Source: Betaproteobacteria bacterium (lineage in GTDB: Bacteria; Pseudomonadota; Gammaproteobacteria; Burkholderiales; Burkholderiaceae_C). Taken from it: a stretch of DNA of 64,000 nt. Each line of letters starts with the position of its first letter. The stretch's first letter is position 1. The DNA lies in the NCBI GenBank assembly GCA_947453725.1, contig CANGHH010000004.1, forward strand, positions 186,001 to 250,000. The letters are read 5' to 3'. Positions 41,853 to 50,462 of this stretch are shown one piece after another. The translations under genes and the position numbers were made by a program. Under the pieces are notes generated by a model. That model made no database searches and had not been told where the DNA came from. It worked only from the letters and a program-made list of their open reading frames with translations.

Positions 41853-42899
41853 CTACACCACCGCCCCGGCGTTGGGGTCGCCCGGATCGCCGCCCTTGCC
41901 GGCCACCTTCACCAGATCGTCGCGCTTGACGCCCAGCCACATCGCAATGCCGGCGGCCACGAAGATCGACGAATAGATGCCGAACAGGATGCCGATGGTC
42001 AGCGCGATGGCGAAGTAGTGCAGGGTCGGGCCACCGAAGAGCAGCATGCTCAGCACCATCATCTGCGTGCAGCCGTGGGTGATGATGGTCCGGCTGGTGG
42101 TGCTGGTGATGGCATGGTCGATGACCTGGTGCGTGTTCAGCTTGCGGAACTTGCGGAAAGTCTCGCGGATGCGGTCGAAGATGACCACCGACTCGTTCAC
42201 CGAGTAGCCCAGCACGGCGAGGATGGCGGCCAGCACGGCCAGCGAAAACTCCCAGCGGAAGAAGGCGAAGAAGCCCAGGATGATGACCACGTCGTGCAGG
42301 TTGGCGATGATGCCGGCCAGCGCGAACTTCCACTCGAAGCGCACCGCCAGATAGGCCATGATGCCCAGCACCGTGGCCAGCAGCGCCCAGGCGCCGTTCT
42401 CGTAGAGCTCGGCGCCGACGCTGGCCCCGACAGCCTCGGTGCGGGTCAGCGTCAGCGGCTCCTTGCCGTCGGCCGCGGTGCAGCTCGGGCGGCTGACCTG
42501 CTCGCCCTGCGGCGTCAGGTACTGCCTGGTGCCGCGCACGCCCTGCTCGGCCTTGCACAGCGCGTCGAACACGCGGTCGGCCACTTCGGTCTGCTTGACG
42601 TCGGCGCCGTCCTTGCGAAAGACAGGCAGACGGATCAGCACATCGCGCGAGGTGCCGAAGTTCTGCACCTGGACATCGCCGAAGCCCAGGCTTTCGACGG
42701 TGCCGCGGGTCCGGTTGATGTCGGCCGACTGGACGTAGGCGACCTCCACCAGCGTGCCGCCGGTGAATTCGATGGACAGGTGCAGACCGCGCGTGACCAG
42801 GAAGAAGACGGCCAGCGCGAAGGTGACGAACGACACGGCGTTCAGCACCAGCGCGTGGCGCATGAACGGGATGTCCTTGCGGATGCGGAAGAATTCCAT
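41853..42899 (-). CDS. secF: Protein translocase subunit SecF
   Basis: Inner-membrane subunit of 348 aa that helps Sec-dependent export using the proton-motive force. It has an N-terminal membrane helix, a periplasmic domain (SIEFTGGTLVEV), and five C-terminal helices with GIIANLHDVVIILGFFAFF and GYSVNESVVIFDRIRE. Gap to secD is 15 bases. The C-terminus is short and Pro/Gly-rich. Confidence 0.97.
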   Translation of the reverse strand: MEFFRIRKDIPFMRHALVLNAVSFVTFALAVFFLVTRGLHLSIEFTGGTLVEVAYVQSADINRTRGTVESLGFGDVQVQNFGTSRDVLIRLPVFRKDGADVKQTEVADRVFDALCKAEQGVRGTRQYLTPQGEQVSRPSCTAADGKEPLTLTRTEAVGASVGAELYENGAWALLATVLGIMAYLAVRFEWKFALAGIIANLHDVVIILGFFAFFRWEFSLAVLAAILAVLGYSVNESVVIFDRIRETFRKFRKLNTHQVIDHAITSTTSRTIITHGCTQMMVLSMLLFGGPTLHYFAIALTIGILFGIYSSIFVAAGIAMWLGVKRDDLVKVAGKGGDPGDPNAGAVV

Positions 42900-42914
42900 G
42901 GCGGGCTCCTGGCC

Positions 42915-44771
42915 TCAGGCTTCGTTGCTGTCGGCAGTGGCGGCCGGCAAGGCCGCACCGTCAGGGCGCCAGACCTGCCCGATGGACACGGCCTTGAGCT
43001 TCTTCTGCCGGCCGTACCAGAAGTTCACCAGACCGCGCGAGAACATCACCGCCGAGAACATCGACGTCAGGATGCCCAGGCAATGGACGATCGCGAACCC
43101 GCGGATCGGGCCGGTGCCGAAAGTCAGCAACGCCACACCGGCGATCAGCGTCGTGACGTTGCTGTCCAGGATGGTGGCGAAGGCCTTTTCGTAGCCGGCC
43201 TGGATGGCCTGCTGCGGCCCGGCGCCGCCGCGCAGCTCTTCGCGCACCCGTTCGTTGATCAGCACGTTGGCGTCGATCGCCATGCCCAGAGCGAGCGCGA
43301 TGGCCGCGATGCCCGGCAGCGTCAGCGTGGCCTGCAGCATCGACAGCACGGCCACCAGGCACAGCAGGTTGAATGCCAGCGCGACCGACGAGAACACGCC
43401 GAACAGCAGGTAGTACAGGCACATGAAGACAGCGATGGCGATGAAGCCGCCGGTCACGCTGTACAGGCCCTTGCTGATGTTGTCGGCGCCCAGGCTCGGG
43501 CCGATGGTCCGTTCTTCGACGATCTCCATCGGCGCGGCCAGCGCGCCGGCGCGCGTCAGCAGCGCCAGGTCGGCGGTTTCCTGCGGCGTGAAGTTGCCGG
43601 TGATCTGGAAATCGGTGCCGAATTCGCCGTTGATGGTAGCCACCGACAGCGCCTCGCCCTTGCCCTTTTCGTAGAGCACGATGGCCATCGGCTTGCCCAG
43701 GTTCTCGCGGGTGGTGGCGCGCATGTTGCGGCCGGCCACGTCGTCCAGGCGCACACTGACCGCCGGTCGCTGGTCCTTGTCGATGGTGGCACTGGCCTGC
43801 TTCAGCTGTTCGCCGGTGGCGATGCTGTCGCGCTTCAGGCCCACGGTGCCGCCGCCGCGCGTCGGCACCACCTCGGCCGCGGTGGCGGTGTCGGGGTCGA
43901 CCAGGCGGAATTGCAGCGTGGCCGTGCGGCCGATGATCGACTTGGCGCGCGCCGTGTCCTGCACGCCGGGCAGTTGCACCACGACGCGGTCGACGCCCTG
44001 CTGCTGGATGACGGGTTCGGCGACGCCCAGCTCGTTGACGCGCTTGTGCAGCGTCTCGATGTTCTGCGTGATGGCCTGGGTCTGGATGTCGTTGATGGCC
44101 TTGGGCAGCAGGCGGCCGCTCAGGCGGACACCGCTGTCGGCCGGCTCTTCGGTCCAGGTCAGCGACGGCAGGCGGTCGGCCAGGATGTCGCGCGCCTTGG
44201 TGGCCTCAGCCGCGTCGGGCAGGCCGACGGTGATGCCGTTGGGCTCCCGCGTGATGCCGGCGAAGCGCAGGCGCTTCTCGCGCAGCGCCGCGCGGGCATC
44301 GCTGGCATAGGTGTCGACGGCCTGCTTCAACGCGCCGCGCATGTCCACCTGCATCAGGAAGTGCACGCCACCGCGCAGGTCCAGCCCCAGGTACATCGGC
44401 AGCGCGTGCAGGCTGACCATCCACTGCGGCGTGTTCGACACCAGGTTCAGCGCGACCACGTAGCGCGGGTCGGCGGCGTCGGGGTTCAGCGCCCGGCTCA
44501 GCGCGTCCTTGGCCTTCAGCTGGGTATCGGTGTCCTTCAGGCGGGCGCGCACCGAGCCACCGTCGAACTGCACGAAGTCGGGCTTGATGCCGGCGGCCTG
44601 CAACACCTGCTGCACGCGTTCGACCATCGCCGCGTCGACCTTGACCGTCGACTTGGCGCCCGACAGCTGCACGGCCGGGGCTTCGCCGTAGAAGTTGGGC
44701 AGCGTGTAGAGCAGACCGATCAGCAGCACGATGCCGAGGATCGCGTACTTCCACAGGGGATAGCGGTTCAT
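42915..44771 (-). CDS. secD: Protein translocase subunit SecD
   Basis: Partner of SecF, 618 aa. ATG 44771 gives MNRYPLWKYAILGIVLLIGL, the normal first membrane helix. Periplasmic regions show LGLDLRGGVHFLMQVD and the beta domain; the C-terminal membrane part has LGMAIDANVLINERVREE. An upstream in-frame ATG adds 31 non-homologous residues and is rejected. Confidence 0.97.
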   Translation of the reverse strand: MNRYPLWKYAILGIVLLIGLLYTLPNFYGEAPAVQLSGAKSTVKVDAAMVERVQQVLQAAGIKPDFVQFDGGSVRARLKDTDTQLKAKDALSRALNPDAADPRYVVALNLVSNTPQWMVSLHALPMYLGLDLRGGVHFLMQVDMRGALKQAVDTYASDARAALREKRLRFAGITREPNGITVGLPDAAEATKARDILADRLPSLTWTEEPADSGVRLSGRLLPKAINDIQTQAITQNIETLHKRVNELGVAEPVIQQQGVDRVVVQLPGVQDTARAKSIIGRTATLQFRLVDPDTATAAEVVPTRGGGTVGLKRDSIATGEQLKQASATIDKDQRPAVSVRLDDVAGRNMRATTRENLGKPMAIVLYEKGKGEALSVATINGEFGTDFQITGNFTPQETADLALLTRAGALAAPMEIVEERTIGPSLGADNISKGLYSVTGGFIAIAVFMCLYYLLFGVFSSVALAFNLLCLVAVLSMLQATLTLPGIAAIALALGMAIDANVLINERVREELRGGAGPQQAIQAGYEKAFATILDSNVTTLIAGVALLTFGTGPIRGFAIVHCLGILTSMFSAVMFSRGLVNFWYGRQKKLKAVSIGQVWRPDGAALPAATADSNEA

Positions 44772-44889
44772 GCAGAGTTCCTTCAGGCTCGCGGGCGGCG
44801 GCGTGGAGCCGGCCCGGCGGCAGGGGCGACGCGACAGCGCGACCGGCTGCGTGCCGGCCTGCACCGCGTGGCGGATGAGGGGTCAGGGC

Positions 44890-45219
44890 CTACTTGAAAG
44901 TCCCTTTGGGCAGCACCTGGATCACGGCACCGCGCTGCACCTGCAACTCGACGTTGTTGGCCACTTCGACGTGGACGAAGGACTCGCCCAGCTTGGCCAC
45001 GCGGCCGATGACGCCGCCGCCGATGACGACCTCGTCACCCTTGGCCAGCGCCTCGATCATCGCCTTGTGTTCCTTCTGCTTCTTCATCTGCGGCCGGATC
45101 ATGATGAAGTACAGCACCACGAACATCAGCGCCAGCGGCGCCAGGCTCAGCAGCGAGGATTCGGCGCCACCAGCGGCAGCGGCGGGGGCGGTCTGGGCAA
45201 AGGCTTCGGAAATGAACAC
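44890..45219 (-). CDS. yajC: Preprotein translocase subunit YajC
   Basis: Single-span membrane protein of 109 aa (helix near 27-45, LAPLALMFVVLYFIMIRPQM). The motif KEHKAMIEALAKGDEVVIGGGVIGRV is the family core. First gene of yajC-secD-secF; the usual queA/tgt genes are not upstream. Start ATG 45219. Confidence 0.96.
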   Translation of the reverse strand: MFISEAFAQTAPAAAAGGAESSLLSLAPLALMFVVLYFIMIRPQMKKQKEHKAMIEALAKGDEVVIGGGVIGRVAKLGESFVHVEVANNVELQVQRGAVIQVLPKGTFK

Positions 45220-45269
45220 GGCGGGCTATCCTGATGGGGCGCCCGGCAAGCCCGGGCGAACCGCGAATT

Positions 45270-48200
45270 CTAAGGTGCGCCGGCAGGCCTGCGGTCGAGC
45301 AGCCTTACCGGATCTGCGGGTCGCCGTTCGGCGGCCAGCCACAGCAGCAGCAGCAGCAGCCCCAGGAAGCGTGGCGCGTCGATCAGCGTGTTCAGCGTGC
45401 CCGACGCCGCAAAGCCCAGCACCGCCGGCAGCGCCGCCGGCACCAGGGCCTGGCCCCGCCAGACGGCGCGCGTGGCGCCACCCAGCGCCACCAGGACCAG
45501 CGCGGCCCAGGCCAGCACGCCGAACCAGCCCTGGTCGAAGAGCACCGCCACCGGCAGGCTGTGCAGTTGCCAGGGCGGGTCGACGTCGGTGGCGAAGAAC
45601 CAACGGTCCAGGCCCTGCGCGAAATCACCGTTGGACAAGAGCTGATCGCCGAGCGCCGTCTGCAGGCGCAGGTGGGTGATGTCGACCGAGCCCTGCTGCG
45701 GGGTCGTCAGCGACAGCTTCAGCGGCGCGCGCCAGGGCGCGGGGCGGGCCAGCAGGCGCGAGGCGTCGAACGCCAGCTCGGCGTGCTGCCAGCCGGCGGC
45801 CGAGGCGGCCGATGCGACCAGCGCGGCGGATGCCGGCCCGGCCACCGCCGCGGGCACCACCACGGCGGCGCAGGCCAGCGAGGTCAGGGTCCACTTTTCG
45901 CACAGCGCCACGGTCGGCGCGGACTGGCCGGCGCTGCCGCGCCAGTCCAGCGACAGGCGCAGGGCGCCCAGGTCAGGACGCGGCACGATCTGCTCGATGT
46001 ACAGCGAGGCGCCCTGCCCCAGGCGCAGAAAGCGGGTCTCGCCATCGCGCGCCAGGCCGTAGCTGGCCGCATGCACGGGCTCGGCACTGCGCCAGTAGTG
46101 GGCCTGCGGGTAGCGGCCCAGGCCCATGCCGATCCACGCCGTGGCCCAGCTTTCGTCGCGCAACGCCAGGCCGTCGACCCAGTGGGCCTGCCGCACGGCG
46201 AGGTCGGGGGCGGTTTGCGCCCAGCGCTGGCGGGCGTAGTCGCCGCCGGCGATGGGCAGCGCGACCGCCAGCAGCAGCGCGGCCACGGCCGCGCCGCCGG
46301 CCGCGCTGCGCCAGCGCCGGTCCTGGCGAACCCGGGACAGCGCCTGCACCGCCAGGGAAGCCAGCAGCACCACCGCCAGCGCCGCGACGCCGTTGCGCGA
46401 ATAAGTGACCATCGTCGCGTAGCCCGCGCCGAGCAGCAGCGCCAGCGCTGCCAGCCGCCTCGGCTGTGGCCCGGGCTGCAGCACCGCGGCCAGGGCGAAG
46501 GCCGCGGCGACCGCCAGAAAGCATTCGATGGTGGCGCCGCCCTTGTGCATCGCCGAGAACGGGCCGGTGACGCGGAAGTCGACCTTGAAATCCCACAGGC
46601 CGGCGAACACGGCACGCTCGAAGCCGACGACCAGCACGGTCAAGGCCAGGCCGGCCAGCAGGCCGGCGCTGAAAACACGGGCGCGCCGCGACGCCGGGTC
46701 GGGCAGTCGCTGCCACAGCGCCACGAAGCAAGCCGCCCAGACCGCGCCCTTGACGATGCGCAGTGCGTTCCAGGGGCTCAGGTAGGTGTTGAAGCTGTTG
46801 CCGTCGGGCCAGGCCAGTGGCGACAGCGCACGCAGGCTGCTGAGCGCCAGGCTGAGGCCGAGCGCGATGAAGGCCAGCCTCAGCGGCCGCAGGCCGCGCT
46901 GGACAGACAGCGGCCGCAGGACGAACGGCGGCAGGCGCGCGAAGGCGACGGCCAGGCACACCGCCTGCAGCAGGTCGAATTCATCGAGGAAGAAGCGGCC
47001 GCTCCAGGGCGCGAGATCGAGCACCGGCAGCGCCGCCGGCACCAGCGCCAGCGCCGCCACCGGCCAGCGGTTGACGAGCAGCGCCGCAGCACCCAGACCG
47101 ATCAGCAGGGCGGTGTTGAACACCGGGAAGGCCAAGGCCCAGATCGCCACCGCCGGCAGCACCAGCAGCCAGGGCCAGCGCAGCCCGGGCGGCGCGTCGC
47201 CGGACGCCGCACCCCGCGCCGTAAGCGGGTCCGCAACGGCGGCCGTGGCCGTCTGCTGCGCGATCGACAGCACGGCCAGCGCCAGCGCGTTGGCGGCCAC
47301 CGCGACCAGCGCATTGGTCGGGTCGGCGTGCAAGTCGTCGAAGAAGAGCTTGCCGAACTCGATGCTCAGCACCAGACCGGCCGTCAGCGCGGCGGTGGAG
47401 GCGGCGCTGCGCCCGCGCGCCCAGCCCAGTGCCGCCACCGGCAGGTACATCAGCGCCACGCTGCCCAGGCTGAACAGGGCCAGCGCTTCCGAGGTGTAGT
47501 AGTGGTAATAGAAGGGCAGCAGGTGGGTCGACTGCCAGGCAGCCCAGGCGCCCGCCTCGCCGTGCCAGCGGTGCTTGAAGGCGCCGTTGACCGCGGCCAG
47601 CAGCGGCAGGTAGGCGAACCACAGCGCCGGCGTCCACGGCCGCAAGGCCGCGCGCAGCCCCGTCCAGCCCAGTGTCCTCGCCCAGGGCAGCCAGGCCACA
47701 CCCACCGCGACACCGAGGCCCCGGCTGAGCACCGAGGCGCCCTGGCTGATGCCCGAGTACAGGAAGAACTGGCCGACCTCGATGGCAGCGCCCAGCAGCA
47801 GGCCCACGAGCAGGCCGCGCCCTGACCGGGCGCCGCCGGGTCGACGCAGCGCCAGCAGCGCGCCGATCGGCAAGGCCATCGCCACCTCCACCGCCCATTG
47901 CAGCCCCGCCAGGAAGAGGCCGCGGTTCGGGTCCACCAGCCAGGGCGCCCAATGCGGCGACTGCCATTTGTCGGTCAGTTCGGCCGGCGACAGCAGCAGG
48001 TCATAGGGGAAGAAGCACAGCAGCCCGTAAGCCGCTGCATAGAGTTCCAGCAGCCGCGGCAGCAGCCGGGCGCCGCCGCTGCGCCAGGCCTGCGTCAGGC
48101 GGTCGAGCCAGGCCGACAGCAGCGGCGCCGTCCAGGCCCCGACCACGCTGCCCAGACACTCGGCCAGGATGTCGTTCTGCGACACCGTGCGCGCAGGGAA

Positions 48201-48515
48201 ATACAGCTGCGTGAACTCCACCGCCACGGCCAGCGCACAACACCACAGCACGGTCAGGCTGGCAGCCAGCCGTTGCGGCAAGCCGCCCTCGAAGGCCGCG
48301 CGGGCACCGAGGAAGGCCAGCGGGACGTAGAGCACGCCGTTGGCCACCCAGTCGGCCCGCGACCCCAGCCCGAGATGCAGGAAGGGTGTGTGCTGGAAGC
48401 GTGCCCAGGCCTCGTCCAGCGGCAGCGGGCGGAAGTCCAGCGGCACCAGGCTGCCGTAGACCACGAAGACGCCGTAGACCAGCGCCAGCCAGCGCACGGT
48501 GGCGGGCCCGCTCAT
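45270..48515 (-). CDS. Giant VanZ / O-antigen-ligase-like membrane protein
   Basis: Polytopic protein of 1,081 aa. The N-terminus (about 1-140) is VanZ-like (LVYGVFVVYGSLVPLDFRPL, then DWVANGVLYVPLAFLGA). A second VanZ-like block follows (ELYAAAYGLLCFFPYDLLLSP). The middle resembles Wzy/WaaL polymerases, with several helices and a YSRNGVAALAVVLLASL motif. A soluble beta-rich part (about 820-960; LYIEQIVPRPDLGALRLSLDW) precedes a final hydrophobic tail. A role in glycan polymerisation or ligation is inferred from the polysaccharide context. Frame is continuous, so this is one gene, not two fused by error. Confidence 0.8.
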   Translation of the reverse strand: MSGPATVRWLALVYGVFVVYGSLVPLDFRPLPLDEAWARFQHTPFLHLGLGSRADWVANGVLYVPLAFLGARAAFEGGLPQRLAASLTVLWCCALAVAVEFTQLYFPARTVSQNDILAECLGSVVGAWTAPLLSAWLDRLTQAWRSGGARLLPRLLELYAAAYGLLCFFPYDLLLSPAELTDKWQSPHWAPWLVDPNRGLFLAGLQWAVEVAMALPIGALLALRRPGGARSGRGLLVGLLLGAAIEVGQFFLYSGISQGASVLSRGLGVAVGVAWLPWARTLGWTGLRAALRPWTPALWFAYLPLLAAVNGAFKHRWHGEAGAWAAWQSTHLLPFYYHYYTSEALALFSLGSVALMYLPVAALGWARGRSAASTAALTAGLVLSIEFGKLFFDDLHADPTNALVAVAANALALAVLSIAQQTATAAVADPLTARGAASGDAPPGLRWPWLLVLPAVAIWALAFPVFNTALLIGLGAAALLVNRWPVAALALVPAALPVLDLAPWSGRFFLDEFDLLQAVCLAVAFARLPPFVLRPLSVQRGLRPLRLAFIALGLSLALSSLRALSPLAWPDGNSFNTYLSPWNALRIVKGAVWAACFVALWQRLPDPASRRARVFSAGLLAGLALTVLVVGFERAVFAGLWDFKVDFRVTGPFSAMHKGGATIECFLAVAAAFALAAVLQPGPQPRRLAALALLLGAGYATMVTYSRNGVAALAVVLLASLAVQALSRVRQDRRWRSAAGGAAVAALLLAVALPIAGGDYARQRWAQTAPDLAVRQAHWVDGLALRDESWATAWIGMGLGRYPQAHYWRSAEPVHAASYGLARDGETRFLRLGQGASLYIEQIVPRPDLGALRLSLDWRGSAGQSAPTVALCEKWTLTSLACAAVVVPAAVAGPASAALVASAASAAGWQHAELAFDASRLLARPAPWRAPLKLSLTTPQQGSVDITHLRLQTALGDQLLSNGDFAQGLDRWFFATDVDPPWQLHSLPVAVLFDQGWFGVLAWAALVLVALGGATRAVWRGQALVPAALPAVLGFAASGTLNTLIDAPRFLGLLLLLLWLAAERRPADPVRLLDRRPAGAP

Positions 48516-48615
48516 GCCGGGGGAAACGGGATCAGGGTCACCGGGCCGTCAGGCCATCAGGCGGCGCCCGCGCCGGGTTGGCGCTGAAGCGCAGCCGCTG
48601 CCATCCGTGCGGCTT

Positions 48616-49053
48616 CTAGCGCAGCTGGACGATGTTCGAAACCCCGGCGCAGGCGGTCAGGCCCGAACCACCGACCTTGGCGCCCGCGATCGCGCGCTGG
48701 CCGCAGAAGGTGTAGCTGCTGTTTCCCACCGCGCACACGGCGTAGGTGTAGCTCTCGCTGCCGTAGTTGTAGGTCACGAGGTTGTTCGCGATGGTGTAGG
48801 TGCCGACCGGCGCCGAGGGGTCGCGCGGATCGCTGCCCAGCTTGTAGTCCCACAACTGACCGTTGGGGTTGTGATGCTCCTGCCACTTCTCGTTGCCGAC
48901 GTTGGCGCAGACCATCCGGTTGGTCAGCAGATTGACCAGCTGGGTGTTGTTGGTGGTGCGCTTGCTGCCGCTGGCGCAGCCGCAGTCCTGAGCCTGAGCG
49001 GCACCCGCAGCAGCCAGGAAGGCCAGGGCGGCAATGAGGTTCGACTTGAACAT
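48616..49053 (-). CDS. Small cysteine-rich secreted protein
   Basis: Protein of 145 aa. A clear signal peptide (1-21, cleavage after AQA) is followed by six cysteines (C24, C26, C49, C107, C117, C135), enough for three disulfides. Tyr/Asn/Ser-rich beta-type sequence (TYTIANNLVTYNYGSESYTY). No PEP-CTERM or lipobox. Not recognised. Its base composition is less GC-rich than its neighbours. Confidence 0.75.
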   Translation of the reverse strand: MFKSNLIAALAFLAAAGAAQAQDCGCASGSKRTTNNTQLVNLLTNRMVCANVGNEKWQEHHNPNGQLWDYKLGSDPRDPSAPVGTYTIANNLVTYNYGSESYTYAVCAVGNSSYTFCGQRAIAGAKVGGSGLTACAGVSNIVQLR

Positions 49054-49210
49054 GGTGGCTTTCGGTGGTTGGCGGCAGGAAATCGGCGCAAGAGGCGGCG
49101 GCCGACCCAGGCTCGATCCTAAGTGAGCGCTGCGGGCTCAACAAGACGCGGCGCTCCCCCGATCGCGGGGTCGGCGGGCCGCTGACGCCTGTCGTCGCGG
49201 CCGCCCGGAC

Positions 49211-50449
49211 TCAGACCAGCACTTCGACGCAGGCCGGATGGCCCAGGAAAGCCTGCGGGCTGGCGCTGGCCCCGTAGGCGCCGGACTGGAAGACGACCAC
49301 CAGATCGCCCTCCTGAGCGACGGCCAGCGGCATGCGGTCGGCCAGCAGGTCCAGCGGGGTACACAGCGGCCCGACCACGCTGGCCACTTCGCGCCCCTTG
49401 TCGTCCATCCGGTTGGCGATGGCCACCGGGTGGTTGCGGCGCAGCACCTGGCCGAAATTGCCCGAGGCCGAGAGCTGGTGGTGCAAGCCGCCATCGACGA
49501 CCAGGAAGACCTCGCCGCGCGACACTTTGCGGTCGATGACGCGGGCCACGTAGACGCCGGCCTCGCCGACCAGGTAACGCCCCAGTTCCAGCACCAGCGC
49601 GGCCTGCGGCAGCTGTTGCCGGGCACGTTCGGCCAGGCCGGCCAGCACGGCGGCCACGGGCGACAGGTCCAGCCGCTGCTCGCCCGGGAAATACGGAATG
49701 CCGAAGCCACCGCCCAGGTTCAGCGACAGCACCGGCGACGGGGCTTTTTCGGCCAGCCGCAGCGCGAGCTCGAAACTCAGCGTTTGCGCCTGCCCGATGG
49801 CGTCGGCGCGCAGGCTTTGCGACCCGGCGTAGAGGTGAAATCCTTCGAAAGCCAGCCCGAGTTGCCCGATGCGGGCGAGCAGGACCGGCACGGCTTCGGC
49901 ATCGACCCCGAAGGGCTTGGGGCCGCCGCCCATCTTCATGCCCGAGCCCTTGAGCTCGAAGTCGGGGTTGACGCGCACCGCGACCCGGGCCGGCAGCCCC
50001 AGCGCCTGAGAAGCCGCCGCCAGCAGCGGCAGTTCGCGCGGCGATTCGACGTTGACCAGCACGCCGGCGCGGACCGCCGCCCGGAGTTCGGCGTCGCGCT
50101 TGCCCGGCCCGGCGAAGCTGATGCCCGCCGGCAGGGCGCCGGCCGCCAGCGCGACCTGCAACTCGCCAGCCGAGGCCACGTCGATGCCGTCGACCAGGCC
50201 GGCGAACAGGCGGACGACCGCTGGCAGCGGGTTGGCCTTCATCGCATAGTGCAGCCGCAGGCCTGCCGGCAGGGCGGCGCGCAAAGCGGCCACGCGGGCC
50301 CGCATCAGGCGGCTGTCGTAGGCGTAGAACGGCGTCTGGCCGAGCTGGGCGGCCAGCGCGCTGACGGTCAGCCCGCCGACCACCAGTTCACCGTCGCGGA
50401 CGGCGAACTGGTCCATCGCGGCGTGTGCGGGCGACTCCGGTGCGGTCAT
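49211..50449 (-). CDS. PLP-dependent decarboxylase, exosortase-A-associated
   Basis: Fold-III PLP decarboxylase of 412 aa, of the ornithine/diaminopimelate decarboxylase type. The Schiff-base Lys lies in LHYAMKANPLPAVV. NLGGGFGIPYFPGE and the C-terminal VVFQSGAYGASASP match the family; the catalytic Cys of the usual CESxD motif is altered to VVGPLCTPLD. This branch is associated with exosortase-A/polysaccharide clusters. Substrate unknown. It starts 13 bases after the ligase stop, same operon. ATG 50449 starts the homologous part. Confidence 0.9.
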   Translation of the reverse strand: MTAPESPAHAAMDQFAVRDGELVVGGLTVSALAAQLGQTPFYAYDSRLMRARVAALRAALPAGLRLHYAMKANPLPAVVRLFAGLVDGIDVASAGELQVALAAGALPAGISFAGPGKRDAELRAAVRAGVLVNVESPRELPLLAAASQALGLPARVAVRVNPDFELKGSGMKMGGGPKPFGVDAEAVPVLLARIGQLGLAFEGFHLYAGSQSLRADAIGQAQTLSFELALRLAEKAPSPVLSLNLGGGFGIPYFPGEQRLDLSPVAAVLAGLAERARQQLPQAALVLELGRYLVGEAGVYVARVIDRKVSRGEVFLVVDGGLHHQLSASGNFGQVLRRNHPVAIANRMDDKGREVASVVGPLCTPLDLLADRMPLAVAQEGDLVVVFQSGAYGASASPQAFLGHPACVEVLV

Positions 50450-50462
50450 GGGCAGGGACGCT

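Noticed and set aside
41793..44897. Plus-strand frame of about 1,030 residues over secF and secD
   Set aside because: Antisense to conserved secDF; His/Gln/Arg-rich with no family features.
45234..47825. Plus-strand frame of about 860 residues over the VanZ/Wzy-like gene
   Set aside because: Complement of a hydrophobic membrane protein; highly Arg/Gln-rich and without motifs.
48616..49053. Considered as the PEP-CTERM substrate of the locus
   Set aside because: The C-terminus lacks a PEP motif, hydrophobic helix and basic tail.
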